Source of the DNA: an uncultured Collinsella sp.
Lineage (GTDB): Bacteria > Actinomycetota > Coriobacteriia > Coriobacteriales > Coriobacteriaceae
Length of the DNA stretch: 8,667 nt
Direction of reading: 5' to 3'
Assembly (NCBI GenBank): GCA_900549655.1
Contig: UROZ01000084.1
Span: 1 to 8,667 of the forward strand
Of this stretch, positions 1 to 5,955 are shown in pieces. The notes beneath the pieces are model-generated. The model was not told the origin of the DNA and did not search any database. It saw nothing but the letters and a program-made list of their open reading frames with translations. A program made the position numbers and the translations under genes. The stretch's first letter is position 1, and each line of letters starts with the position of its first letter.

Positions 1-377
1 CGCATCTGGTCGACGGGCTCCTGCAGCATGTAGTAGCTCTTGTAGATGCCCGAATCTGCCGGGCCGGCGCCCATGTCGTAGCTCACGTGGTACTGAGCGG
101 AGACCTCAAGGCCGATGGTCACGTTGTCCTGGGTCTTAACGTCGATGCCAAAACCGTTTTTCATGGTGCGCAGGCTCACCGTGGCGGCCTTGCGGTCGAT
201 CACGGGCACCTTCACGTGGAAGCCCGCGTTGACGATACGATTGAACTTACCCAAGCGCTCGATGATCACAGCGTGCTGCTGCTCAACGACGTAGCAGGCG
301 TTGGGAAGCAACAGCAGCAGGATGATGATGGGAATCAAAAGGCTGGTAAGGGCGGCGATGATACCGGACAACAGCAT
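1..377 (-). CDS. SPFH/Band 7 (stomatin-prohibitin family) membrane protein, 3' part beyond window
   Basis: The first 125 codons are visible and the C-terminus lies beyond the left edge. The ATG at 375-377 is preceded by a good ribosome binding site (GAGGAGAG, about five bases upstream). Residues about 5-25 are a strongly hydrophobic stretch with runs of Ile and Leu, expected to be an N-terminal membrane anchor. After it comes the typical start of an SPFH domain: VVEQQHAVIIERLGKF at about 29-45, then GFHVKVPVIDR, then the strand containing VKTQDNVTIGLEVSAQYHV. Proteins of this family oligomerise on the inner membrane and organise membrane microdomains or regulate membrane proteases; which role applies here cannot be told. 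No NfeD-type partner is visible. The IS256 element lies about 165 bp upstream with its transposase reading toward this gene, so its expression could be affected. Family assignment is confident, function is not. Confidence 0.88.
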   Translation of the reverse strand, partial: MLLSGIIAALTSLLIPIIILLLLLPNACYVVEQQHAVIIERLGKFNRIVNAGFHVKVPVIDRKAATVSLRTMKNGFGIDVKTQDNVTIGLEVSAQYHVSYDMGAGPADSGIYKSYYMLQEPVDQM

Positions 378-409
378 GGTCTCTCCTCTGATAGGCACAC
401 GTTGGCATT

Positions 410-438
410 AGGATACCCGCACGAAGCAACTGTGTGAC
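410..438 (-). promoter_or_regulatory. Possible promoter of the SPFH gene
   Basis: Read on the minus strand, TATCCT (410-415) could be a -10 box, preceded by GGG and placed 17 bp from GTCACA (433-438), a poor -35. The position, about 33 bp before the SPFH start codon, is right, but the -35 match is weak and this call is tentative. Confidence 0.3.
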
Positions 439-454
439 ACCAACAAGAGGACCC

Positions 455-484
455 GTGGTCAAAAAAGGCCAAATATGAGTACTG
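455..484 (+). repeat. Left copy of a 30-bp inverted repeat flanking the IS
   Basis: This 30-bp segment starts GTGGTCAAAAA and ends AAATATGAGTACTG. It matches the reverse complement of 2158-2187 at 27 of 30 positions; the three differences lie in the middle at repeat positions 12, 13 and 15. It is followed by a 7-bp hairpin (482-502) and, 21 bp after the core, by ATTTGGGTCAA (506-516). The right copy has ATTTGGCTCAA on its own strand (2084-2094). The shared order suggests two copies of one repeat family in opposite orientations, or the two ends of one MITE-like unit. No function can be read from the sequence. Confidence 0.75.
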
Positions 485-502
485 TTACCAGTTTAGTAAC
501 AG
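482..502. repeat. 7-bp inverted repeat (CTGTTAC / GTAACAG)
   Basis: CTGTTAC at 482-488 and GTAACAG at 496-502 are perfectly complementary around a 7-nt spacer. It overlaps the last three bases of the 30-bp core. The right copy has a different-sequence inverted repeat in the equivalent place (2134-2156), so the hairpin shape is kept while its bases differ. It could be a DNA-binding site or an RNA hairpin. Confidence 0.6.
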
Positions 503-533
503 CGTATTTGGGTCAAAATCGCCTCGTTGAACC

Positions 534-541
534 CGAGGTCT
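534..541. repeat. Left target-site duplication of the IS256 element (CGAGGTCT)
   Basis: CGAGGTCT directly abuts the left inverted repeat and is repeated exactly at 2048-2055 next to the right one. Eight base pairs is the usual duplication length for the IS256 family. Three additional bases (ACC) upstream also match on the right, but there they belong to the inner edge of the terminal repeat. Confidence 0.85.
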
Positions 542-569
542 GGTCGCGCGCGCAGACGTGGTGTAAGAG
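542..569 (+). repeat. IS256 left terminal inverted repeat (IRL)
   Basis: 28 bp starting GGTCGCGCG and ending GTGGTGTAAGAG. It aligns without gaps to the reverse complement of 2020-2047, with mismatches only at positions 4, 11, 12 and 16. The transposase stop codon lies 33 bp further in. Confidence 0.88.
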
Positions 570-601
570 TGTCCTGAGGTCCGTCGCTGCAAGTCCCGAT
601 G

Positions 602-1936
602 TTACTCCTTCTTGAGGCCGCGCCTCTCGACTATCTCGTCCACTATCTCCCTGGCGCGCCGCCCGAGCGCGCGGCGCCTCCCCTCCGTCGGGGCCGGCCT
701 GCCCGCGGGCCCGGCGAAGCCCTCGGCGGCCGAGGCCTCGGAGAACACGCGCTGCTGGGACCACTGCCCCTCGGTCTCCATGAGGCTCGCGCACGTCAGG
801 CGCAGCATCGACTCCCTCGAGGGGAAGGACTGCACGACCCTGTAGCGGCGCTTGATCTCGCGGTTGGCGCGCTCCTGGACGTTGTTGGTGCGGAGCTTGG
901 CCCAGTGCGCCCTGGGGAAGGCCGTGAACGCCAGCGCGGAGTCCTCGGCCTGCTCGAAGACCTCGCCGGCCCTGGCGGACACCGACGCCACCCAGGGCGC
1001 CGCCTCGGCCCACACGCAGCGCGCGAGGTCGGGGTCGTCCTGGTAGACCGCGGCGTGCACGAGGTCCCTGACGGCCGCCTTGGAGTCCTCGGGCCTGCCC
1101 GAGCAGGCGCTCTGGAGGTTGCGCTGCAGGTGCGTCACGCAGCGCTGCCAGGCGCAGCCCTGGAACAGGCGCGAGACGGCGGCCACGAGCCCGGCGTGGC
1201 TGTCGGAGACCACGAGGCGGACGCCGGCCAGCCCGCGCTCGCGCAGCCCGCCGAGGAATGCCGCCCAGGAGTCCTCGCTCTCGGTGTCGACCACGTCGCA
1301 GCCCAGGAAGTGCTTGCGCCCGTCGGCGCCCAGCCCGATCGCGGTCACGACGCCCTGCGAGACGACCGACGAGCCGACCCTGCAGCTCATGTAGGTGGCG
1401 TCGAGCCACAGGTAGCAGCACGGCGTGCCCGACAGGTCGCGGCTGCGGAACTCCGCCACCTCGGCGTCGAGGTCGGAGCAGAGGCTCGAGACCTCCGAGC
1501 TCGACAGCGAGGATATGCCCAGCCTGGACGCCACGCGCTCGACCTTGCGGGTGGACACGCCGCACACGTACATCTCCTGCACGATGGCGGCCACCGAGGT
1601 GTCGACGCGCGACCATCGCTCGAGCATGCCCTCGGGGTAGTAGGTGCCGTGCCTGAGCTTGGGTATCTCGAGCTCCACGTCGCCCACGGCGGTCTTGAGC
1701 GACCTGGGGCGGTAGCCGTTGCGGCTGTTCTCCCTGCCGTCGCTGCGCTCGTTGCGGCCCGCGCCGCACATCTGCTGGGCCTCGGAGTCCATCAGCGCGT
1801 TCATCACGCCGCCCAGCACCCTGCACGCGGACTCGCGCGCGTCGCCGCACTCCTGCCAAAGCCTCGCCGCCTCGAGGGCCTCGTCGCGGCCGAGGCGCAG
1901 TACACTCTCTTCTTGGGGCATCGCCTTTCCTTCCAT
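602..1936 (-). CDS. IS256-family (Mutator-type) transposase
   Basis: A 444-residue protein, close to the usual length for the family. It catalyses the DNA cutting and joining that moves the element. The catalytic DDE residues are recognisable: D179 in LWLDATYMSCR, D245 in VVSDSHAGL, and E355 in NNVQERANREIKRR. The family's Cys/His signature occurs at C266-x2-H269 (WQRCVTHLQRN). The N-terminal third contains the NGYRPRSLKTAVGDVELEIP segment common in this family. I chose the start at 1936 because AGGTGA, a direct match to the anti-Shine-Dalgarno sequence, sits just upstream; an alternative ATG at 1921 (MPQEES) is also possible. The frame is intact with no frameshift. Codon use is more GC-rich than in the neighbouring host genes, fitting an acquired element. 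Confidence 0.95.
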   Translation of the reverse strand: MEGKAMPQEESVLRLGRDEALEAARLWQECGDARESACRVLGGVMNALMDSEAQQMCGAGRNERSDGRENSRNGYRPRSLKTAVGDVELEIPKLRHGTYYPEGMLERWSRVDTSVAAIVQEMYVCGVSTRKVERVASRLGISSLSSSEVSSLCSDLDAEVAEFRSRDLSGTPCCYLWLDATYMSCRVGSSVVSQGVVTAIGLGADGRKHFLGCDVVDTESEDSWAAFLGGLRERGLAGVRLVVSDSHAGLVAAVSRLFQGCAWQRCVTHLQRNLQSACSGRPEDSKAAVRDLVHAAVYQDDPDLARCVWAEAAPWVASVSARAGEVFEQAEDSALAFTAFPRAHWAKLRTNNVQERANREIKRRYRVVQSFPSRESMLRLTCASLMETEGQWSQQRVFSEASAAEGFAGPAGRPAPTEGRRRALGRRAREIVDEIVERRGLKKE

Positions 1937-1963
1937 TCGTCACCTTCATTACTCCAACGACGA

Positions 1964-1991
1964 ATTCTAGGCGGTGTCCCCTCCCTTTCAA
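1964..1991 (-). promoter_or_regulatory. Transposase promoter
   Basis: On the minus strand TTGAAA (1986-1991) and TAGAAT (1964-1969) are separated by 16 bp, a good sigma-70-type promoter. Transcription would begin near 1957, about 20 bases before the chosen start codon. It lies inside the IS, just downstream of the strong palindrome. Confidence 0.65.
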
Positions 1992-1998
1992 GAAAGAG

Positions 1999-2024
1999 AA
2001 GAGGCGGGGCATGCCCCGCCTCTT
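1999..2024 (-). terminator. 26-bp perfect palindrome, probable inward-facing terminator at the IS entry
   Basis: Positions 1999-2024 form a perfect palindrome: the arm AAGAGGCGGGGCA is followed immediately by its reverse complement. On the minus strand it is followed by a pyrimidine-rich run (CTCTTTCTT), as in an intrinsic terminator. It sits between the outer end of the IS and the transposase promoter, so it should stop transcripts entering from outside, for example from the tRNA-Leu upstream. Its outer five bases overlap the inner end of the right terminal repeat. A role as a cruciform in transposition is an alternative. Confidence 0.6.
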
Positions 2025-2047
2025 ACACCACATCTCTGCGCGCTACC
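2020..2047 (-). repeat. IS256 right terminal inverted repeat (IRR)
   Basis: Read on the minus strand this 28-bp end begins GGTAGCGCG and finishes GTGGTGTAAGAG, matching the left end at 24 of 28 positions. Its outermost ACC (2045-2047, plus strand) happens to equal the three bases before the left target duplication, making the direct repeat look 11 bp long. Confidence 0.88.
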
Positions 2048-2055
2048 CGAGGTCT
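2048..2055. repeat. Right target-site duplication of the IS256 element (CGAGGTCT)
   Basis: Exact copy of 534-541. Removing 542-2055 would restore an uninterrupted intergenic sequence running from the left flank into the AT-rich stretch starting at 2056. Confidence 0.85.
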
Positions 2056-2133
2056 ATCGAAATTACTTCATTTTGTCTCAAGGTTGAGCCAAATTAGCGT
2101 ACATCTGTTGCGTAAAATGAGCAAAAATGGCTT

Positions 2134-2156
2134 CATGAAATGTCTCTATTTTCATG
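2134..2156. repeat. 7-bp inverted repeat (CATGAAA / TTTCATG)
   Basis: CATGAAA at 2134-2140 and TTTCATG at 2150-2156 are complementary around a 9-nt spacer, one base away from the right 30-bp core. It holds the same relative place as the hairpin beside the left core, but its sequence is unrelated. Confidence 0.55.
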
Positions 2157-2157
2157 T

Positions 2158-2187
2158 CAGTACTCATATTTGCCACTTTTTGACCAC
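2158..2187 (-). repeat. Right copy of the 30-bp inverted repeat flanking the IS
   Basis: Read on the minus strand this starts GTGGTCAAAAA and ends AAATATGAGTACTG, matching 455-484 at 27 of 30 positions in opposite orientation. The stretch 2056-2243 between the IS and the tRNA-Leu terminator holds this copy, its hairpin and the shared ATTTGGCTCAA block (2084-2094, minus strand), and no credible gene. With the IS removed the two cores would be the outer ends of a unit of about 219 bp. Confidence 0.75.
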
Positions 2188-2243
2188 AGGGGCATCTACC
2201 GCGCGAAATCGATATGTCAAATCTGCCAAAAACGGCCCATAAC

Positions 2244-2268
2244 AAAAAAGCTCCCATTGCTGGGAGCT
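2244..2268 (-). terminator. Intrinsic terminator of tRNA-Leu
   Basis: On the minus strand AGCTCCCA, loop GCAA, TGGGAGCT is followed by TTTTTTG. This is an 8-bp stem with a stable tetraloop and a U-tract, starting 11 bases after the tRNA 3' end. Confidence 0.9.
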
Positions 2269-2279
2269 CTTTCATTCAA

Positions 2280-2366
2280 TGGTGCGGGCGAAAGGACTTG
2301 AACCTTCATGGGGTTGCCCCCATACGGACCTGAACCGTACGCGTCTGCCAATTCCGCCACGCCCGC
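2280..2366 (-). tRNA. tRNA-Leu (anticodon CAG)
   Basis: An 87-nt class II tRNA including an encoded 3' CCA. The 5' acceptor strand GCGGGCG pairs fully with CGCCCGC. The anticodon stem TACGG/CCGTA encloses the loop TTCAGGT, giving anticodon CAG, which reads CUG leucine codons. The variable arm (GGGGGCAACCCC) is a true stem-loop, as required for leucine tRNAs. The T-arm GGTTCAAGTCC is standard. It has its own promoter at 2378-2406 and a terminator directly downstream, so it is an independent single-gene unit. Confidence 0.97.
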
Positions 2367-2377
2367 GTGCAGGAATT

Positions 2378-2406
2378 AGAATAACGGAGCGCCACCGCGA
2401 ACGCAA
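2378..2406 (-). promoter_or_regulatory. tRNA-Leu promoter
   Basis: On the minus strand TTGCGT (2401-2406) and TATTCT (2378-2383) are separated by exactly 17 bp. Transcription would start close to 2371, only a few bases before the tRNA 5' end. The -35 box begins four bases after the tatD stop codon. Confidence 0.75.
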
Positions 2407-2409
2407 GAA

Positions 2410-3327
2410 CTATTTTTGAAAAAGTTTGCGAGCATTTTCCCAGGCGGCCTGCGCAATCGCTTCAGGATCCTCACCGGTACGATCGACACGGTCATTGACT
2501 AGCGTGTTTGCCGTGATGGAAATCATTGCCGGCTCGCACTCAAGACCGCGAATCGGCTCCGGCGCCATATACGGGCAATCCGTCTCGAACAAAATGCGAT
2601 CGAGCGGGGTTGCCGCAAATGCCTCGCGCACGTCGTCGTTGCGCTTAAAGGTGGCCGCGCCGCCATAGGCGATATAGCAGCCCAAACCCACAAAGCGCTC
2701 CATTGTGGCGCGATCTTCGCCAAAGCAGTGCAGCACGCAACCGGCCTGAGGCACGCCCACCTCGCGCAGCACGTTGTACGCATCCACGTGCGAGGTGCGC
2801 TCCCCATCCGAGTCCTCGTGCCGCAGGTGCAGCTCCACCGGCACATTGCGGCGCACGGCAACTTCGAGTTGGCGCGCCATACAGTCGATCTGCACGCTGT
2901 GGGGCGCCGGCGCGATGTCGTCGTCGTAATCCATGTGGTAGTCCAGACCGATCTCGCCGATACCAGCACACAAAGGGTCATCGAGCGCAGCAACAACCTG
3001 CGCGTGAATGTCGTCGGTATAATCCGGCGCGCCATAGGGGTGAACGCCAGCGAGATACTTGATCTGCGGAATATCCCGCATCGGCAGAATTTCGCGCACC
3101 AGCCAGTCACTATAGTCCGTCACGCTGCGTTTGTCAGCGATGGGGTCGAACATCGTCACCAACAGGTCGACGCCCGCAGCCTTGGCGCGCAGGAGCGTCT
3201 CGGGCACCTCCTTGCCCCAGAACGAAAGCAGATGCGCATGTGTGTCGGCAAGCGGTGCCAAGGGCACGGGACAAGCAACCGTCTTCTTTTTCTTGGTGAA
3301 CGTCACGCGTTCGGCATTAGGCGTCAT
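2410..3327 (-). CDS. tatD: TatD-family metal-dependent DNase
   Basis: A 305-residue TIM-barrel hydrolase of the TatD family, metal-dependent nucleases linked to DNA repair and RNA quality control. The metal-binding set is complete: H30 and H32 in DTHAHL, E125 in GEIGLDYH, H167 in ELHLRHED, H200 in VLHCFGED, and D250 in ETDCPYMAPEP. The first 27 residues, with a lysine-rich TKKKKT patch, extend beyond the usual family start and may be flexible. The ATG at 3325-3327 overlaps the end of rsmA by 11 bp, with AGGAG upstream inside rsmA, so translation is probably coupled. I see no clear terminator after the stop; the last codons double as the A/T-rich region upstream of the tRNA-Leu promoter. tatD and rsmA/ksgA are frequent neighbours in Gram-positive genomes. 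Confidence 0.95.
   Translation of the reverse strand: MTPNAERVTFTKKKKTVACPVPLAPLADTHAHLLSFWGKEVPETLLRAKAAGVDLLVTMFDPIADKRSVTDYSDWLVREILPMRDIPQIKYLAGVHPYGAPDYTDDIHAQVVAALDDPLCAGIGEIGLDYHMDYDDDIAPAPHSVQIDCMARQLEVAVRRNVPVELHLRHEDSDGERTSHVDAYNVLREVGVPQAGCVLHCFGEDRATMERFVGLGCYIAYGGAATFKRNDDVREAFAATPLDRILFETDCPYMAPEPIRGLECEPAMISITANTLVNDRVDRTGEDPEAIAQAAWENARKLFQK
2412..2428 (-). promoter_or_regulatory. A/T-rich UP-element-like tract of the tRNA-Leu promoter, inside tatD
   Basis: On the minus strand this reads CAAACTTTTTCAAAAAT, beginning six bases upstream of the -35 box and lying within the last tatD codons. A near-identical tract lies seven bases upstream of the tRNA-Phe -35. A role as an RNA polymerase alpha-subunit binding (UP) element is an inference. 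Confidence 0.45.
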
Positions 3328-4177
3328 GGATTAGCTCCTGGGCCAGACGGACAAAGTCGGCAACATCGAGCGTCTCGGCGCGCGTGGTGGGTGCAATACC
3401 GCAAGCCTCAAAGGCAGCATCGAGCACGTCCTTGGCAAAGCCGTTGGCGCTCATGGAATTGCGGATGGTCTTGCGACGCTGAGCAAATGCAGCATCAATC
3501 ACGCGGGCCACAAATTCGCGATCGAGCCCCTCGGGCACCACGCCGTCAACACGGTCGATACGCACGACGGCCGAATCCACGTGCGGCGCCGGCATAAAGC
3601 AACGCGGCGGTACCTCAAAACGACCCGTCACCTGCGCATACAGGCCGAGCTTTGCCGTATAGCCGCCATAGGTCTTGTTGCCCGGCACTGCGGCAATGCG
3701 ATCGGCAACCTCCTTTTGCACCATGACGACGGCACGCTTGAGCGCCGGCATCGTCTGGAAAAATTGCAAAATGATCGTCGCCGCCACGTTATAGGGCAAG
3801 TTCGCGACAAATACCGTGGGCTCGCCGCCGGCAGCCTGCTCAATCTGCTCCGGGCCCACCTTAAGCGCGTCGCCCATGATAAAGCGGAAGTTGGCATAGT
3901 CGGCGGCGTGGGCGTCGAGCACCGGTTCGAGCTCAGGATCGGCCTCAATGGACGTAACGCACGCCGCCTCCTGCAGCAACGCAAGTGTCAACGTACCGCA
4001 ACCCGGACCCACCTCGAGTACGCGCTCGTCACCTGCAAGCTCGGCAAGCTCGCAGATACGCTCGATCACATGATTGTCGATTAGAAAGTTCTGGCCCAGG
4101 CGATGCTTGGTCGCAAGGCCAAACTCCTCTAGCAGCTCCCTGGTGGCCGTGGGGTTTGCCAAAGGCGAAGTTGTCAT
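3317..4177 (-). CDS. rsmA: 16S rRNA (adenine1518-N6/adenine1519-N6)-dimethyltransferase
   Basis: A 286-residue RsmA/KsgA, which uses S-adenosylmethionine to dimethylate the two adjacent adenines in the 3' terminal hairpin of 16S rRNA during late small-subunit assembly. Visible motifs: GQNFLID at 29-34, the SAM-binding loop EVGPGCGTLT at 55-64, the acidic IEADPEL at 78-83, MGDAL at 101-105, and the catalytic NLPYN at 126-130. The C-terminal helical domain carries FAQRRKTIRN (231-240) and RAETL (266-270), both typical. Length is normal. The start has a perfect AAGGAGG ribosome binding site five bases upstream. It follows the metG terminator by about 35 bp and overlaps tatD at its 3' end, so the two form a unit. 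A weak TTGTTT / TGCTAA pair right after the terminator could be the promoter. Confidence 0.97.
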   Translation of the reverse strand: MTTSPLANPTATRELLEEFGLATKHRLGQNFLIDNHVIERICELAELAGDERVLEVGPGCGTLTLALLQEAACVTSIEADPELEPVLDAHAADYANFRFIMGDALKVGPEQIEQAAGGEPTVFVANLPYNVAATIILQFFQTMPALKRAVVMVQKEVADRIAAVPGNKTYGGYTAKLGLYAQVTGRFEVPPRCFMPAPHVDSAVVRIDRVDGVVPEGLDREFVARVIDAAFAQRRKTIRNSMSANGFAKDVLDAAFEACGIAPTTRAETLDVADFVRLAQELIHDA

Positions 4178-4210
4178 GGTTGCCTCCTTAGCATGATGGC
4201 GGCGTCTTGA

Positions 4211-4245
4211 AACAAAAGGGCATGGACCGTTGCGGCCATGCCCTT
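4211..4245 (-). terminator. Intrinsic terminator of metG
   Basis: On the minus strand AAGGGCATGG and CCATGCCCTT (a 10-bp stem at 4216-4225 and 4236-4245, 10-nt loop) is followed by TTGTTTC, with the U-tract starting in the stem end. It lies 39 bases after the metG stop and separates metG from rsmA-tatD. Confidence 0.85.
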
Positions 4246-4284
4246 ACATCTAAACAGTAAATTGCCGATATGGCGCGCGGCGTC

Positions 4285-5886
4285 TTAGCCCAGACGCGGG
4301 AACAGCGGCTCGCCCTTCTCGACGGGCTGACCACCAGCAAGCAGGCCCCAAGCGCAAATGCCCTTGAGGTCGTCGCTCGCGGCCTCGTCTTCGCAGGACA
4401 GGCGGCGCAGAGCCTCGGCAGAAGTCTGGGGCATGAGCGGCATCAGCAGGTGAGCGGCAATGCGGATGGCCTCGAGCAGGTTGTAGATCACAAACGCCAG
4501 CTCGTCAGCCTTGGCCTCGTCCTTGGCAAGTGCCCAAGGCTCGGAGTCCTCGATGTAGTGGTTGGCAGCGTGGATGAGCTCCATGACCTCGTCCTTGGCT
4601 CCACCGTAATCGAGCACGTCCATCTTGGCCATGTAGCGCTCGACCAGACCGTCGGCAATCTTTGCCAGCGGGTTATCGAACGCGTCGGCAGACGCCGGTT
4701 TAGCCGGGGCGCAGCCGTCAAAGTACTTTGCGCTCATGTTGAGCGAACGCGAAATGAGGTTGCCCCAGCTGTTGGCCAGGTCGGCGTTGTAGACCTGCTC
4801 CATGCGGTCGAAGCTGATGGCACCGTCGGTGCCGGGGACGACGTCGGTCATAAAGTAATAGCGATAGCCCTCGACGCCCAGCATGTCGATAACGTCCTGC
4901 GGAGCGATGGCGTTGCCGCGGCTCTTGGACATCTTCTCGGCCTTGCCGGTCTCGGCATTGCGCACGGTCAGGAAGCCGTGGGCAAAGACGTGCTCGGGCA
5001 GGGCCTCGCCGATGGCCATGAGCATGGCCGGCCAAATAACGCAGTGGAAACGGATGATGTCCTTACCCACGATGTGGAACTGCGCGGGCCAGCGATAGGC
5101 CAGCTCGGCACGCGCCTCGTCGGTGTCGACACCGTAGCCGACGGCCGTCATATAGTTGAGCAGCGCATCGAACCACACGTAGGTCACGTGACCCTCGTCA
5201 AACGGGACCTGAATGCCCCAGTCAAAGCTCGTACGGCTCACGGAAAGGTCGTTGAGGCCGCCCTCGACAAAGCTGCGAACCTCGTTCATGCGGAACGCAG
5301 GCTCGACAAAGTCGGGATGCTCGTCATAGAGCTTGAGCAGCTTGTCCTGGAAGGCGGAAAGCTTAAAGAAGTAGGACTCCTCCTGCACGCGCTCAAGCGG
5401 ACGGTGGCAGTCGGGGCACAGGTGCTGGCCGACGCTGCCGTACTCCTCGTCGCCCTTCTGGACCTGCGTATCGGTGAAGTAGGTCTCGTCAGGCACGCAA
5501 TACCAGCCGTCGTAGCTGCCCTTATACAGGTAGCCGGACTCCTTCATGCGCTCCCACAGGTACTGCACGGCATGATGCTGGCGCGGCTCGGTGGTGCGGA
5601 TGAAGTCGTCGTTGGAAATCTCGAGCTTGCTCCAAAGCTCCTTGAAGTGCGGAGCCTGGCTGTCGGTCCACTCCTGCGGCGTCATGTTGTGCTTGGCTGC
5701 GGCCTCGGCGACCTTCTCGCCGTGCTCGTCCATGCCGGTCAGGAATTTGACGTTATAGCCGGCGGAACGGCGATAGCGAGCCTGAACGTCGGCGATGATG
5801 GTGGAATAAGCCGTGCCCAGGTGCGGATCGGCGTTGACGTAGTAGATGGGCGTCGTGATAAAGAACGAAGGCTTGCTTTGATCCAT
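4285..5886 (-). CDS. metG: Methionyl-tRNA synthetase
   Basis: A 533-residue class I synthetase that charges tRNA-Met with methionine. Motifs in order: ITTPIYYVNADPHLG at 10-24 containing the HIGH-type signature HLG, TGMDEHG at 50-56, the connective domain with C130 and a CPDC pair at 157-160, YVWFDALLNY at 236-245, and KMSKS at 318-322 followed by the anticodon-binding helices. The first zinc knuckle is reduced: after C130 the next position is Asp (CVPDE), so a complete four-cysteine knuckle is absent. The protein ends right after the anticodon domain and lacks the C-terminal tRNA-binding extension found in roughly 650-residue forms. The ATG at 5886 has GGAGG about nine bases upstream. It follows rsmI by 69 bp, too little for a T-box leader, and ends before a strong terminator. 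Confidence 0.97.
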   Translation of the reverse strand: MDQSKPSFFITTPIYYVNADPHLGTAYSTIIADVQARYRRSAGYNVKFLTGMDEHGEKVAEAAAKHNMTPQEWTDSQAPHFKELWSKLEISNDDFIRTTEPRQHHAVQYLWERMKESGYLYKGSYDGWYCVPDETYFTDTQVQKGDEEYGSVGQHLCPDCHRPLERVQEESYFFKLSAFQDKLLKLYDEHPDFVEPAFRMNEVRSFVEGGLNDLSVSRTSFDWGIQVPFDEGHVTYVWFDALLNYMTAVGYGVDTDEARAELAYRWPAQFHIVGKDIIRFHCVIWPAMLMAIGEALPEHVFAHGFLTVRNAETGKAEKMSKSRGNAIAPQDVIDMLGVEGYRYYFMTDVVPGTDGAISFDRMEQVYNADLANSWGNLISRSLNMSAKYFDGCAPAKPASADAFDNPLAKIADGLVERYMAKMDVLDYGGAKDEVMELIHAANHYIEDSEPWALAKDEAKADELAFVIYNLLEAIRIAAHLLMPLMPQTSAEALRRLSCEDEAASDDLKGICAWGLLAGGQPVEKGEPLFPRLG

Positions 5887-5955
5887 GGGGTTTGTCCTCC
5901 AGAAAAACGTTGCATACAGAGGATGATTCTAGCGCAAGGGCTGGATATCCTCCAT

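Larger units (their letters stand above)
542..2047 (-). mobile_element. Complete IS256-family insertion sequence, 1506 bp
   Basis: The element has everything expected of an intact IS256-family IS: one full transposase gene, 28-bp imperfect terminal inverted repeats (24 of 28 identical), and a perfect 8-bp target duplication. Both ends begin GGT and contain the shared block GTGGTGTAAGAG; a GTGTAA block is typical of this family's termini. The transposase reads leftwards. Its promoter and a strong palindrome sit at the right end. The IS inserted into non-coding DNA between the tRNA-Leu terminator and the SPFH gene, breaking no gene. Perfect duplication and an open transposase frame suggest a fairly recent, possibly still active insertion. 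Confidence 0.93.

Noticed and set aside
531..541. 11-bp direct repeat as the IS target duplication
   Set aside because: The repeat ACCCGAGGTCT does occur at 531-541 and 2045-2055, but aligning the two terminal repeats puts ACC at 2045-2047 inside the IS, leaving an 8-bp duplication as expected for IS256.
599..2242. 547-codon open frame on the plus strand across the IS
   Set aside because: It is the antisense shadow of the transposase; it is rich in Arg, Ala, Gly and His, has no recognisable motif, and runs through the IS end into intergenic DNA.
2078..2275. 65-codon minus-strand frame between the IS and tRNA-Leu
   Set aside because: It starts inside the tRNA-Leu terminator, runs through the 30-bp repeat and its hairpin, and has no ribosome binding site or family likeness. 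It is explained by the repeat.
5887..5955. T-box or other riboswitch upstream of metG
   Set aside because: The rsmI-metG gap is only 69 bases and shows neither a T-box sequence nor a terminator/antiterminator pair. A lone TAGAAT without a -35 and a distant GAGGAT/ATCCTC pairing are not enough for a call.
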